Assembly (NCBI RefSeq): GCF_019966575.1
Contig: NZ_JAINFK010000001.1
Location: 248,001 to 312,000, forward strand
Origin: Oricola cellulosilytica
Lineage (GTDB): Bacteria > Pseudomonadota > Alphaproteobacteria > Rhizobiales > Rhizobiaceae
Reading direction: 5' to 3'
Length of the DNA stretch: 64,000 nucleotides
Part shown: positions 27,015 to 35,902 of the stretch, piece after piece
Position numbering within the stretch: position 1 is the first letter of the stretch
How the letters are laid out: the number at the start of each line of letters is the position of its first letter
Position numbers and translations under genes: made by a program
The notes under the pieces: model-generated
What the model saw: the letters and a program-made list of their open reading frames with translations, nothing else
Told to the model about the DNA's origin: nothing
Database searches by the model: none

Positions 27015-28442
27015 CTAACCGAACTTGCGCAAAAAGCCGATTATCCGCCGAACCCAGGGATTGCGTGTCATTGGCGAGTAATAGGCCGTCGCCGCACGCT
27101 TTCCGATCTCTGCCATGGTTGGATAGGGCGGAACATATCCGCGAACGTCCGAGGCCGTCATTTTCCGGGCGATCGCGAGAGCAAAAATGTTGATCATCTC
27201 CCCCGCACCGGCGCCGGCAATTGCCGCACCTAGCACCCTCCCCTTCTTGTCGGTAACAAGTTTCAACAGACCGGTCGTTTTTCGTTCGGCCTGTGCACGA
27301 TCATTTTCGGCATACGGCCACCGCAACACTCGGATATTGCCATCTCGTACTCTTGCCTGCTCTTCCGTCAGACCGACCTGAGCCAGTTCCGGATCGGTAT
27401 AAGTCGCTACCGGGATGATGCCCCGATTTTGCTTCCCCGGAACGCGGAAAAGAATTGATTGAAGGACCAACCCCGCATGGTAGCCCGCAACATGAGTGAA
27501 CTGCAGGCCGCCGGTAACATCGCCGATCGCGTAAACCCGCCGGTTGGATGTTCGAAGGGCGTCGTTGACCTTTATGCCGTGGCGATCGTAATCGACACCC
27601 GCGTTGCCAAGTCCCAGCCCGTCGACGTTTACGGACCTACCCGTTGCCACAAGCACATGAGTGCCGCGTACATCTTCGGCTCGGTTATCAGTATCGAAGC
27701 GAACAATCACCGACGACTGATTCCTCTTTTCCACGCCAGTGACCTTCGCATTTTCGCGAATGACAACCCCGTCGGCGCGCACCCGCTCAAGAACAATCTC
27801 GGCCAATTCGGGATCATCCTTCCCAAGAGCCTTTTCAGCCTCGATCACCGTGACCTCTGAACCCAATCGGCGGAACGCTTGCGCCATTTCCATGCCGATT
27901 GGTCCTCCGCCTATGACGATGAGATGGACCGGCTTGCGCGTCTGCTCAAAGAGTGTCTCGTTGGTCAGATACGGCACTTCATCCAGGCCAGGAATTGGCG
28001 GGACGAACGGTTCCGAACCAGTAGCGATCACGAACCGGCGTGCCTTGATCTCATACCCGCCTGCCACGACGGTTGCAGGGCCGGTAAATCGCGCATGGTC
28101 CTCGATGACCTTGACGCCAAGGGCGGCGAAACGCTCCACCGAGTCGTTCGGGGCGATGGCTTCGATCACCGAGTGGACGTGTTCATGGACCTTGCCGAAA
28201 TTGACCTCTGGTTCGACTGAGCGAATTCCGAAGTTCGCTGCATGTCGCATTGTATCCGCCGCCCTGCCAGCGGCGATCATTGCTTTGGAGGGAATGCAGC
28301 CGTAGTTCAGACAGTCGCCGCCCATTTTTCCGCGCTCGACCAGTACGACCGGGACTCCAAACGCGGCAGCGGCAGCAGCTACGGTAAGGCCTCCTGATCC
28401 CCCGCCAATCACGCAGATGTCGGGCTTCAGGACTTCGGGCAT
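27015..28442 (-). CDS. Mercuric-reductase/dihydrolipoamide-dehydrogenase-like FAD disulfide oxidoreductase
   Basis: Class I pyridine-nucleotide-disulfide oxidoreductase of 475 residues. The FAD site is VIGGGSGGLT near residue 12, the redox-active pair is GGDCLNYGCIPSK, the NAD(P) site is VIGGGPIGMEMA, and a second FAD motif is RRVYAIGDVTGG. The C-terminus has no Cys pair typical of MerA and no HxE motif of Lpd is clear, so the electron acceptor is unknown. GGAG precedes ATG 28442. It lies 50 bases after a TVP38-family membrane protein gene, a pairing seen in other bacteria. Confidence 0.9.
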   Translation of the reverse strand: MPEVLKPDICVIGGGSGGLTVAAAAAAFGVPVVLVERGKMGGDCLNYGCIPSKAMIAAGRAADTMRHAANFGIRSVEPEVNFGKVHEHVHSVIEAIAPNDSVERFAALGVKVIEDHARFTGPATVVAGGYEIKARRFVIATGSEPFVPPIPGLDEVPYLTNETLFEQTRKPVHLIVIGGGPIGMEMAQAFRRLGSEVTVIEAEKALGKDDPELAEIVLERVRADGVVIRENAKVTGVEKRNQSSVIVRFDTDNRAEDVRGTHVLVATGRSVNVDGLGLGNAGVDYDRHGIKVNDALRTSNRRVYAIGDVTGGLQFTHVAGYHAGLVLQSILFRVPGKQNRGIIPVATYTDPELAQVGLTEEQARVRDGNIRVLRWPYAENDRAQAERKTTGLLKLVTDKKGRVLGAAIAGAGAGEMINIFALAIARKMTASDVRGYVPPYPTMAEIGKRAATAYYSPMTRNPWVRRIIGFLRKFG

Positions 28443-28492
28443 ACATTTTCTCCAGTATTGGCGCGATCGGACATCGGCAGTTGCGCTGAGTG

Positions 28493-29233
28493 CTATCTGC
28501 GGAGCCGCTTTACGGCGGTGGGTATCGCGGCGACAGTAGCAAGAGCAAGGAAAGCGATGGTTATTTCGGGCGTCACAAGATCACTAACCGAAATCTCGGT
28601 GCCAGCTTGTCGCGCGGAGACAAGCACACTATCCACGCCCTGACCAAGGTACGCGTACGCGAACGTGCCGGGAAGTATCCCTAGAAACGTAGCTGCAACA
28701 TACGTACGCAACGGCACGTTGAAGAGCGCCGGTGCGATATTTACAACGAAGAAAGGGAATATGGGCGCGAGCCGCAAAACCAGCAAATAGCTAAAAGCAT
28801 CCTCTTCGAATCCATCGGCCAGCTTCGTTGTCCTTCGGCCGACCCGCTCGCGCAAGAAGCTGCCGACCGCGCTGCGCGCAGCCAGGAACAACGTTGTGGC
28901 GCCCGCTGTCGCGGCAATCGCAACAAGAGCACCAGCGATCAACCAGCCAAACAGAAAGCCGCCGAAAATCGTCAAGACGGACGCGGCTGGAAACGAGAAG
29001 GCCACCGCAAGTGCGTAGAGAAGAGCGAAGCCCACTGCCGAAAGGACATAGTTGTCTGAAACGAAGTCGAGCAGCATTTCCCGGCTTTCCGCTAGATAGG
29101 AAAGTCTGAGATATTGGTGCCACCCCATCGCGTATCCGATCGCGAGCCCCGTCAAGATGACAGCGAGCGGCAAGAAGCGCATCCACGCGCCATCGCGTTT
29201 AGTTACCGGCGCGGCTTTGGGGTCTTGAGACAT
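28493..29233 (-). CDS. TVP38/TMEM64-family membrane protein
   Basis: Polytopic inner-membrane protein of the DedA/SNARE-associated superfamily. The family core is present: AVAFSFPAASVLTIFGGFLF and a GxxxxxxG-type FLGILPGTFAYAYLG segment near the C-terminus. Members in bacteria are linked to lipid scrambling and envelope homeostasis. The start is uncertain: ATG 29233 (246 residues) and ATG 29269 are in frame and neither has a good ribosome site. It probably forms an operon with the disulfide oxidoreductase downstream. Confidence 0.85.
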   Translation of the reverse strand: MSQDPKAAPVTKRDGAWMRFLPLAVILTGLAIGYAMGWHQYLRLSYLAESREMLLDFVSDNYVLSAVGFALLYALAVAFSFPAASVLTIFGGFLFGWLIAGALVAIAATAGATTLFLAARSAVGSFLRERVGRRTTKLADGFEEDAFSYLLVLRLAPIFPFFVVNIAPALFNVPLRTYVAATFLGILPGTFAYAYLGQGVDSVLVSARQAGTEISVSDLVTPEITIAFLALATVAAIPTAVKRLRR

Positions 29234-29269
29234 CGATATCGTTTCATCGGACACGCAACGCTTCCTCAT

Positions 29270-29596
29270 AGCAGAACTGGCTCATTTGGCACCGCGTTGG
29301 GTCCCGTGAGGTGGTAGATCTGCTTGCATGTGATGAGCTTGACGATAAAGAACAATTCACAATGCCTTGATGCACACGAACACATCACACAGACCTAACC
29401 ATCAGCCGAATGCAGCAGCGGGGCCGGTGGAGAGCTCACAATGTGCTGCGGGCATTGACTTGATCGGATGTTTCTATCATAAGCGCGCCACGTTCGGGCA
29501 CGTATCCGGCGCGGTTGGCTTATTGTCCTGACCCGCTCATCGAGCTTCCGATTTGAGATGAATTGAGACCAAGGACCGTCCTTCTGGACGGGTACG
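29270..29596. other. Divergent intergenic region upstream of rpmH
   Basis: No gene seen in about 330 bases. A sequence reading TTGACT at 29456 and TATCAT about 14 bases later resembles promoter elements, but the spacing is short. No DnaA box cluster is visible, so I do not call a replication origin. Confidence 0.3.
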
Positions 29597-29599
29597 ATG

Positions 29600-29734
29600 A
29601 TGAAACGCACATATCAGCCCTCGAAACTCGTTCGCAAACGCCGTCACGGCTTTCGTTCTCGCATGGCTACTCCCGGTGGCCGCAAGGTACTTGCCACGCG
29701 CCGAGCGCGGGGCCGCAAGCGTCTGTCGGCCTAA
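29600..29734 (+). CDS. rpmH: Ribosomal protein bL34
   Basis: A 44-residue, highly basic large-subunit ribosomal protein. The sequence begins [18 protein letters not shown] and ends [10 protein letters not shown], which is diagnostic. Two ATG codons are in tandem (29597 and 29600); the second gives the standard start. It is followed 22 bases later by rnpA, the near-universal gene order. Confidence 0.98.
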   Translation: MKRTYQPSKLVRKRRHGFRSRMATPGGRKVLATRRARGRKRLSA

Positions 29735-29756
29735 TTTCGACCAAAATATTCGCCCC

Positions 29757-30167
29757 ATGCCGGAACCGGCTAAAAACGCCGTGCCGGATGCTCCGCCAAG
29801 CTACGGGTTGCTACGACATCGCAGGGAATTTCTGAGTGTGCGCCGGGGAACGAGAGTTCGCGGCGCATATGTTCTTTTGGAGGCGGCCTGCCGTTCCGAG
29901 GGAGGAAGACCACGTCTCGGTCTGACCGTTTCGAAGAAAAACGGAAACGCTGTCAGACGCAATCGTATCAAGAGGCGTTTGCGGGAGGCGGTACGCACCC
30001 ACGCCGCAGGTGACATGGCCGACGGAAATGACTATGTGATCGTCTCAACATCCAAGGCGCTTCACGCGCCCTTCGAAGCCCTGTGCGCTGACATATCTTC
30101 AGCCCTTAAGCAGGCAAATCTTAAACTGCAGCGCTGGCGTGACAGTGCAGAGAAGGACCGGACCTGA
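29757..30167 (+). CDS. rnpA: Ribonuclease P protein component
   Basis: Basic protein cofactor of RNase P, which matures tRNA 5' ends. The RNR motif RRNRIKRRLREAVR lies near residues 62-75, with the N-terminal substrate-binding segment RREFLSVRRGTRVRG. The 136 residues start at ATG 29757. It sits between rpmH and yidC, the expected order. The yidC start follows after 4 bases. Confidence 0.95.
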   Translation: MPEPAKNAVPDAPPSYGLLRHRREFLSVRRGTRVRGAYVLLEAACRSEGGRPRLGLTVSKKNGNAVRRNRIKRRLREAVRTHAAGDMADGNDYVIVSTSKALHAPFEALCADISSALKQANLKLQRWRDSAEKDRT

Positions 30168-30171
30168 CGCG

Positions 30172-32007
30172 ATGGAGAACAGCCGAAATCTTTTGATCAC
30201 GATTATTCTCTCCGTCATTATCCTGGCGGCGTGGCAGTATCTTTACATTGGGCCGAAGATAGAGGCCGAACGCCAAGCGCAACTCGAAACGCAGAAAGAG
30301 CAGCAGGTCGACACCGATCGACCGGCCTCCACCAGCGCAGACCAAGCGCCGGGGGAGGCTTTGCCTCAAGCTACAATCGATGGAACCTTCACCGATGCGC
30401 CGTCCGGTCCGGGTGTATCAACATCGACCGAGGTCGACGTCGACGCCGGGCGGATTATTATCGACACGCCAACGCTTGTAGGCTCCATTAATCTCAAGGG
30501 GGCACGCTTCGACACGCTGCAACTGAAAGATTATAAGGAAACGCTCAAGAAGAACTCCAATATCGTCACGCTCCTCGCCCCGTCAGGGCAAGCAAACGGC
30601 TACTTTGGCGAATTCGGTTATACCGGCTTCGAAGGCGCTCCAGGACCTGACACCGTCTGGCGGGTGGAAGGGGACGCAACTCTGACCCCGACTACCCCTG
30701 TGGAGCTGACCTACGAGGCTTCAAACGGTATCGTTTTCAAGCGGACAATTTCGGTCGATGACCAATATATGTTCGACGTCGAGGACGTGGTGACCAACGG
30801 CTCCGCCGGTGCAATCGGAATTCAGGGATATGGTCGTGTCACCAGGTTCTCCCGGCCGGAAAAGCAGCCAATCTTCGTGCTGCACGAGGGTTTGATCGGG
30901 GTCACTGGTGAGGAAGGGCTCGAGGAACTGACGTTCAACGAGATCGAGGATGACGGTCAAGTCATTCCCGGCAAGTCCACCGACGGCTGGCTCGGAATCA
31001 CTGACAAATACTGGGCGACAGCCCTGATCCCGCAACAGGGCAGTTCCTTTCAGCCGCGGTACTCCTACTTCGCTGAAGGCCGCACGCGCTATCAAGCAGA
31101 TTTTCTAACCGACCCGGTCATGATTAACGGCGGTCAGTCGGTTGAGTTCACCCACATGTTTTTTGCCGGCGCGAAGAAAACCTCCATCGTCGACAATTAC
31201 GAAGCGGAGCGGGGCATCCGGCAATTCGAACTGATGATCGACTGGGGCTGGTTCCACTTCATCACCAAGCCGCTCTTCTATCTGCTCGACTGGCTCTACA
31301 ATCTGTTCGGCAATTTCGGTGTCGCCATTCTCATCACAACGGTGATCGTGAAAGCGGTTTTCTTCCCGCTTGCCAACATGTCCTACGCCTCGATGGCGCG
31401 CATGAAGGTCATGCAGCCGAAGATGCAAGAGATCAAGGAGCGCTACGGGGACGATCGCGAAAAAATGCAGCGTGCAATGATGGATCTTTACAAGACGGAA
31501 AAGATCAATCCGGTTGCCGGCTGCTGGCCCATGCTCATTCAAATTCCGGTCTTTTTCGCGCTTTATAAGGTTCTCTACGTCACGATCGAAATGCGCCATG
31601 CGCCTTTCTTCGGCTGGATTCAGGATCTTTCCGCACCCGATCCAACGTCGATCTTCAACCTGTTCGGGTTGCTACCCTACGATCCTTCAGCCGTTCCGGT
31701 GCTCGGTTCGTTTTTGATGCTTGGCGTATGGCCGCTGCTAATGGGAATAACGATGTTCCTGCAGATGCGCATGAACCCGACCCCGCCGGACCCCACGCAG
31801 GCAATGATCTTCACTTGGATGCCGGTTGTCTTCACCTTCATGCTGGCAACGTTCCCGGCGGGGTTGGTTATTTATTGGGCCTGGAACAACACGCTGTCGA
31901 TTATCCAGCAGGGCGTGATCATGAAACGAAACGGTGCCAAGATCGAACTTTGGAACAATCTACAAGGCCTGTTTCGTCGGAAGAACAAGGCCGGCGCGGC
32001 TGAATAG
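30172..32007 (+). CDS. yidC: Membrane protein insertase YidC
   Basis: Inserts and folds inner-membrane proteins, alone or with SecYEG. The 611 residues show an N-terminal helix (NLLITIILSVIILAAWQYLY), a large periplasmic beta-supersandwich domain (about 80-355) and the C-terminal five-helix core with FPLANMSYASMARMKVMQPK and IPVFFALYKVLYVTIEMRHA. ATG 30172 gives the usual MENSRNLL start. It is part of the rpmH-rnpA-yidC-yihA cluster. Confidence 0.97.
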   Translation: MENSRNLLITIILSVIILAAWQYLYIGPKIEAERQAQLETQKEQQVDTDRPASTSADQAPGEALPQATIDGTFTDAPSGPGVSTSTEVDVDAGRIIIDTPTLVGSINLKGARFDTLQLKDYKETLKKNSNIVTLLAPSGQANGYFGEFGYTGFEGAPGPDTVWRVEGDATLTPTTPVELTYEASNGIVFKRTISVDDQYMFDVEDVVTNGSAGAIGIQGYGRVTRFSRPEKQPIFVLHEGLIGVTGEEGLEELTFNEIEDDGQVIPGKSTDGWLGITDKYWATALIPQQGSSFQPRYSYFAEGRTRYQADFLTDPVMINGGQSVEFTHMFFAGAKKTSIVDNYEAERGIRQFELMIDWGWFHFITKPLFYLLDWLYNLFGNFGVAILITTVIVKAVFFPLANMSYASMARMKVMQPKMQEIKERYGDDREKMQRAMMDLYKTEKINPVAGCWPMLIQIPVFFALYKVLYVTIEMRHAPFFGWIQDLSAPDPTSIFNLFGLLPYDPSAVPVLGSFLMLGVWPLLMGITMFLQMRMNPTPPDPTQAMIFTWMPVVFTFMLATFPAGLVIYWAWNNTLSIIQQGVIMKRNGAKIELWNNLQGLFRRKNKAGAAE

Positions 32008-32016
32008 CAAAATCTC

Positions 32017-32673
32017 ATGCCCGCCGAATCGAAACACGCCTCGGCGCTGACGGATTTTCCACTCCAGTGGGATTTCATCCGTGGCGTCCCGTCGATGAAG
32101 TTTCTTCCGCCGGAAGGTCCGGCGGAGGTGGCGTTTGCCGGGCGTTCCAATGTCGGCAAATCTTCGCTCATCAATGCAATCGTTTCAAGGAAGGGCCTTG
32201 CCCGGACATCCAATACGCCGGGGCGGACCCAGGAACTGAACTTCTTCGTGCCGAGCGGCTACTCGGGAGCAGACGGAGATCTGCCACCATTGGCGATAGT
32301 CGACATGCCGGGTTACGGTTTCGCGAAGGCCCCGAAATCGCAGGTCGATCAGTGGACGGAGATGGTCTTCGCCTATTTGCGCGGGAGGGTAACCCTGAAG
32401 CGGGTCTATCTGCTGATCGACGCACGTCATGGAGTGAAGAAGAACGACGAGAAGGTCATGGACCTGCTCGACAAGGCAGCGGTGTCCTATCAGGTCGTTC
32501 TGACGAAAATCGACAAGATAAAGGAAGCCGGTGTGCCGCGCGTCATTGCCGAAACCGCAGCGAAAATTAAAAAACGGCCGGCGGCCTTTCCGGTACTTCT
32601 GGCGACTTCTTCAGAGAAGAACACCGGAATAGACGAGTTGCGGGCGGCGATGCTCGAGGCCGCGAGCACATAA
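32017..32673 (+). CDS. engB: Ribosome-biogenesis GTPase EngB/YihA
   Basis: TrmE-Era-EngA-type small GTPase needed for 50S subunit maturation. G1 is GRSNVGKSS, the switch I Thr lies in [16 protein letters not shown]3 is [11 protein letters not shown]4 is LTKIDK and G5 is ATSS. The 218 residues fit. It begins 9 bases after the yidC stop and is co-transcribed with it. Confidence 0.96.
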   Translation: MPAESKHASALTDFPLQWDFIRGVPSMKFLPPEGPAEVAFAGRSNVGKSSLINAIVSRKGLARTSNTPGRTQELNFFVPSGYSGADGDLPPLAIVDMPGYGFAKAPKSQVDQWTEMVFAYLRGRVTLKRVYLLIDARHGVKKNDEKVMDLLDKAAVSYQVVLTKIDKIKEAGVPRVIAETAAKIKKRPAAFPVLLATSSEKNTGIDELRAAMLEAAST

Positions 32674-32676
32674 TTG

Positions 32677-33060
32677 CTAGAGTTCGACCGGCTTGAATTG
32701 GAGCGCAACGCCATTCAGACAATGGCGTTTATCCGTGGGTTCGGGGCCGTCGTCGAATATGTGTCCGAGATGCCCGCTGCAATGGTGGCAATGAACTTCG
32801 GTGCGGATAGATCAGGTTGTACTCGGTTTCTGTCGCGACGGCGTCCGGTAGTGCATCCGTAAAACTCGGACAGCCAGTCCGCTGTCGTATTTGGCTTCGG
32901 ACGGGTAGACCGGCAAGTTGCAGCCGGCGCAACGAGAGATCCCGGCGCACCTCTCGCGGGCAAAGGCTGCGCGGCCGTACAATCCATACCCGACCAACCA
33001 TGGCTGGTCTGTGCCTTCGACTGCTTCGTCGGCCTGTCGCTGCAATTGCTCTTGGTCAAG
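32677..33060 (-). pseudogene. msrB: Decayed methionine-R-sulfoxide reductase (msrB) with frameshifts
   Basis: Three reading frames on the minus strand together spell an MsrB. One frame gives [18 protein letters not shown], the next continues [20 protein letters not shown], and a third ends [19 protein letters not shown], then [11 protein letters not shown] and stop at 32677. Each junction is explained by one missing base (near 32870 and 32796). A third loss near 33055 may affect the N-terminus. MsrB repairs methionine-R-sulfoxide; no intact product can be made here. Assembly error is an alternative. Confidence 0.85.
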
Positions 33061-33114
33061 CGAAGAGATAGACGAAAACCCGCCGAAGGAAAGCCAGCAT
33101 TGGAACGCCGTTTC

Positions 33115-34020
33115 ATGAGTAAGGAAAAATCCTCCACGACGCCCGAGGCGAAGGCACGGATTCTGGCGCAGGCGCTGCCCTACATGCAGCGCTACGAGAA
33201 CAAGACCGTTGTCGTGAAATATGGCGGAAATGCCATGGGTGATGTTTCTCTGGGAGAGGCCTTTGCCCAGGATATAGCGTTGCTGAAGCAGTCAGGCGTC
33301 AATCCCGTCGTGGTGCATGGGGGTGGACCGCAGATCGGGGCGATGCTCAAGAAGATGGGGATCGAATCCAAATTTGAAGGCGGACTGCGGGTTACCGACA
33401 GGCCAACGGTCGAAATTGTCGAAATGGTGCTGGCCGGCTCCATCAACAAGGAAATCGTCGCGATGATCAACGCGGCGGGTGAATGGGCAATTGGCCTGTG
33501 CGGCAAGGACGGAAACATGGTCTTTGCGGAAAAAGCAAAGAAGACCGTGACCGATCCCGACAGTAATATCGAGCGCATTCTCGACCTTGGTTTTGTGGGT
33601 GAGCCCGTCGAAGTGGACCGCACGCTTCTGGACCTGCTTGCAAAATCTGAGATGATACCGGTCATTGCGCCAGTCGCGCCTGGGCGGGACGGACATACCT
33701 ACAATATCAACGCAGACACTTTCGCGGGCGCCATTGCGGGATCGCTTGGCGCCTCGCGCCTACTCTTCCTGACGGATGTACCGGGCGTCCTCGACAAGCA
33801 AGGCGAACTGATCAAAGAATTGACCGTTTCCGAGGCCCGGGGGCTGATCAAAGACGGAACGATCTCCGGGGGGATGATACCGAAGGTCGAGACGTGTATC
33901 GATGCGTTGGACCGGGGCGTGGAGGGCGTGGTCATCGTGAACGGCAAGGTGCCTCATGCCGTGCTACTCGAGATCTTCACCGAGCACGGGGCGGGAACCC
34001 TCATCGTGAACGACGCCTAA
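33115..34020 (+). CDS. argB: Acetylglutamate kinase
   Basis: Phosphorylates N-acetylglutamate, the second step of arginine synthesis. The 301 residues show KYGGNAMGD near the N-terminus, the substrate segment [13 protein letters not shown], the ATP-side [13 protein letters not shown] and a C-terminal [14 protein letters not shown]. The N-terminal helix before the first strand is of the arginine-inhibited hexameric type. ATG 33115 was chosen because the upstream extension overlaps the msrB remnant. Confidence 0.96.
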   Translation: MSKEKSSTTPEAKARILAQALPYMQRYENKTVVVKYGGNAMGDVSLGEAFAQDIALLKQSGVNPVVVHGGGPQIGAMLKKMGIESKFEGGLRVTDRPTVEIVEMVLAGSINKEIVAMINAAGEWAIGLCGKDGNMVFAEKAKKTVTDPDSNIERILDLGFVGEPVEVDRTLLDLLAKSEMIPVIAPVAPGRDGHTYNINADTFAGAIAGSLGASRLLFLTDVPGVLDKQGELIKELTVSEARGLIKDGTISGGMIPKVETCIDALDRGVEGVVIVNGKVPHAVLLEIFTEHGAGTLIVNDA

Positions 34021-34147
34021 GCGCGGCCGTACGCTGACTTCAGAGGTCGGTTTGCACGCAAGGCGGCGGGAAGTCCTTGTGGTCTTCACGCCGCACTCGG
34101 TAGGGGAGGCCTATACAGGTCTGCCTTCGGGATAAGTCGGGAATCTG

Positions 34148-34717
34148 TTACTGGATGTGGTCTGTCGTATAAAGCATGTCGTCCCCCGCAGACGCATGGC
34201 ATGCGATGCAGCCTGCCTCCGCATTGCCCTTAACGACCCGACCAGCTAGTTCGACACCCGCAGGGTTCTTGTCGAGCGATCCATCGGGCAGGTACTTTGC
34301 CCAAAACCAATTCCTGTTTTCGTCGTCATAGCCGTCTTCACGCTTGAACATGACCGTCAGGGCGGCGAGATGACCTGCCGCGTCGGCCTGTACTTCCTCG
34401 ACACTTACCCCTTCAGGTCCGTAATTGCGCTTCACCACCAAGGCGCCGGAATGGCCGTCAATCGTCGCGGTCGCGTATAGCGTATCCAGAACGAAACCGT
34501 GCGGCTCGATACCCTCATATGGGAACCCGCGTATGACATTTTCACCAGTAACGCCTGCAAGCCCCATTTCCTCCATCACCGACCAGAGTTTCGCAGCGTA
34601 ATCAGTATCCTCCGCCTGGCCGAATGGCGGGCCGGATTGGCCGTATACGCCCCCAGTGACGCCAAGCACGGCGACCCCGCCAATCGCAAGCGTGGCAATC
34701 AAGTTTTTCATGCGCAT
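34148..34717 (-). CDS. Secreted monohaem cytochrome, P460-like
   Basis: A 189-residue exported protein. A Sec signal runs to about VYGQSG near residue 28. The only haem motif, CIACH, lies at residues 170-174 close to the C-terminus, as in cytochrome P460 and c'-beta proteins, and the segment FWAKYLPDGSLDKNP before it fits that fold. P460-type proteins oxidise hydroxylamine or bind NO. The cross-link Lys is not identifiable by eye, so function is open. GGAGGAG precedes ATG 34717. It lies opposite in strand between argB and a HAD gene. Confidence 0.7.
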   Translation of the reverse strand: MRMKNLIATLAIGGVAVLGVTGGVYGQSGPPFGQAEDTDYAAKLWSVMEEMGLAGVTGENVIRGFPYEGIEPHGFVLDTLYATATIDGHSGALVVKRNYGPEGVSVEEVQADAAGHLAALTVMFKREDGYDDENRNWFWAKYLPDGSLDKNPAGVELAGRVVKGNAEAGCIACHASAGDDMLYTTDHIQ

Positions 34718-34851
34718 GATGTTGCTCCTCCCTCGGTTGTACGGAGTGGAAAGATCGCACGGAAAACGGTCGCGATGTGTCACGATCCATCACCTGTCCG
34801 TGACAGAACGGACGCCTTTCGGCACGCCCCGATTCCTGCCATAGGGAGAAA

Positions 34852-35556
34852 ATGCAAACTTCCTCGACCAACTCGTCGTCGTTCCGCCATGTCCGGGAAT
34901 GGGTGTTCGATCTCGATAACACCCTTTATCCGCACCACAGCAATCTGTTTTCTCAGATCGACCAACGGATGACGGGTTATGTTTCGGAGCTGTTGCAACT
35001 GCCAAGGGAAGAGGCGCGACGGGTTCAGAAGGATTTCTATCTGCGATATGGGACCACATTAAAGGGTCTGATGGAGCATCACGGGGTGGATCCTGACGAC
35101 TTTCTCGAGAAGGTCCACGACATCGACTACAGCTGGGTCGACCCCGATCCCGCGCTCGGCGCGGCGATCCGTGATCTTCCCGGCCGGAAGTTCATCTTCA
35201 CGAATGGCGATAAGGGCCACGCCGAAAGAACCGCGCGGCAACTGGGAATCCTGGATCACTTCGATGATATCTTTGACGTGGTGGCTGCCGACCTGGTTCC
35301 CAAGCCGGCTTCGGAGTCCTATGACAAATTCCGCGCGCTGTATCGAGTCGACTGCACCCGAGCGGCGATGTTTGAGGATCTCGCCCGAAATCTGGTGGTG
35401 CCGAAGGAGTTGGGCATGACCACCATCCTCGTGGTCCCAAATAATTTTGAACCTACGTTCGCCGAAATTTGGGAATCTGATCGGCAGCGCGGCGATGTCG
35501 ATCATGTGACCGATGATCTTGCAGGTTTCCTGAGAGGCGTAGCCCAGTCCCTTTAG
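34852..35556 (+). CDS. HAD-family pyrimidine 5'-nucleotidase-like phosphatase
   Basis: Cytosolic HAD hydrolase. Motif I is VFDLDNTLYP with the nucleophile and acid Asp near residues 20-22, motif II is IFTNGDKGHAERTA, motif III Lys lies in LVPKPASESY, and motif IV is MFEDLARNL. The 234 residues match the family annotated as pyrimidine 5'-nucleotidase (YjjG/SDT1-like). This gene regularly sits between argB and dapD in Rhizobiales. GGGAGAAA precedes the ATG. Confidence 0.88.
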   Translation: MQTSSTNSSSFRHVREWVFDLDNTLYPHHSNLFSQIDQRMTGYVSELLQLPREEARRVQKDFYLRYGTTLKGLMEHHGVDPDDFLEKVHDIDYSWVDPDPALGAAIRDLPGRKFIFTNGDKGHAERTARQLGILDHFDDIFDVVAADLVPKPASESYDKFRALYRVDCTRAAMFEDLARNLVVPKELGMTTILVVPNNFEPTFAEIWESDRQRGDVDHVTDDLAGFLRGVAQSL

Positions 35557-35615
35557 AGGCAGTGGCGCGTTCGCGCCGGCAATAATATAACCGGTGAAAC
35601 CGGGAAACGAAGCCG

Positions 35616-35843
35616 TTATCCGTCGCGCGGTGCGCGCCTTGCCTTTTCTGCAACCTCGCAAAGGCTTCTTTCTGTTCGCGATTTCTTCCCAGGCTTCGCG
35701 GACTGCATCCGGCCAATGCTGCGCGTATCCTGATCGATATCCCGTAGTGTCGCGCCGTGGTGTTCGAGAACTTCGCGGCGTAGCCGCTCTTGGTGTTCGA
35801 TGACCACGTCATCCTCGGTGATCTGTTCGGCGGGCTTTTTCAT
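35616..35843 (-). CDS. Small hypothetical protein, possibly frameshifted
   Basis: ATG 35843 has GGAG well placed and the product starts MKKPAEQITEDDVVIEH, an acidic helix-prone segment. About 50 residues in, another frame reads DAVREAWEEIANRKKPLR, which looks more protein-like than the continuing frame. A single missing base near 35705 would join them. The gene is probably real, but the C-terminus is uncertain. No family recognised. Confidence 0.45.
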   Translation of the reverse strand: MKKPAEQITEDDVVIEHQERLRREVLEHHGATLRDIDQDTRSIGRMQSAKPGKKSRTERSLCEVAEKARRAPRDG

Positions 35844-35902
35844 CACGTTCTCCGTGAGTCGTAATTCGGTTTAACGCTCAATGCAGCCTACCGTTCCGCA
35901 TT

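Noticed and set aside
29270-29596. Chromosome origin next to rpmH
   Set aside because: No DnaA box cluster and no dnaA or parAB genes near; in this group rpmH is not tied to the origin.
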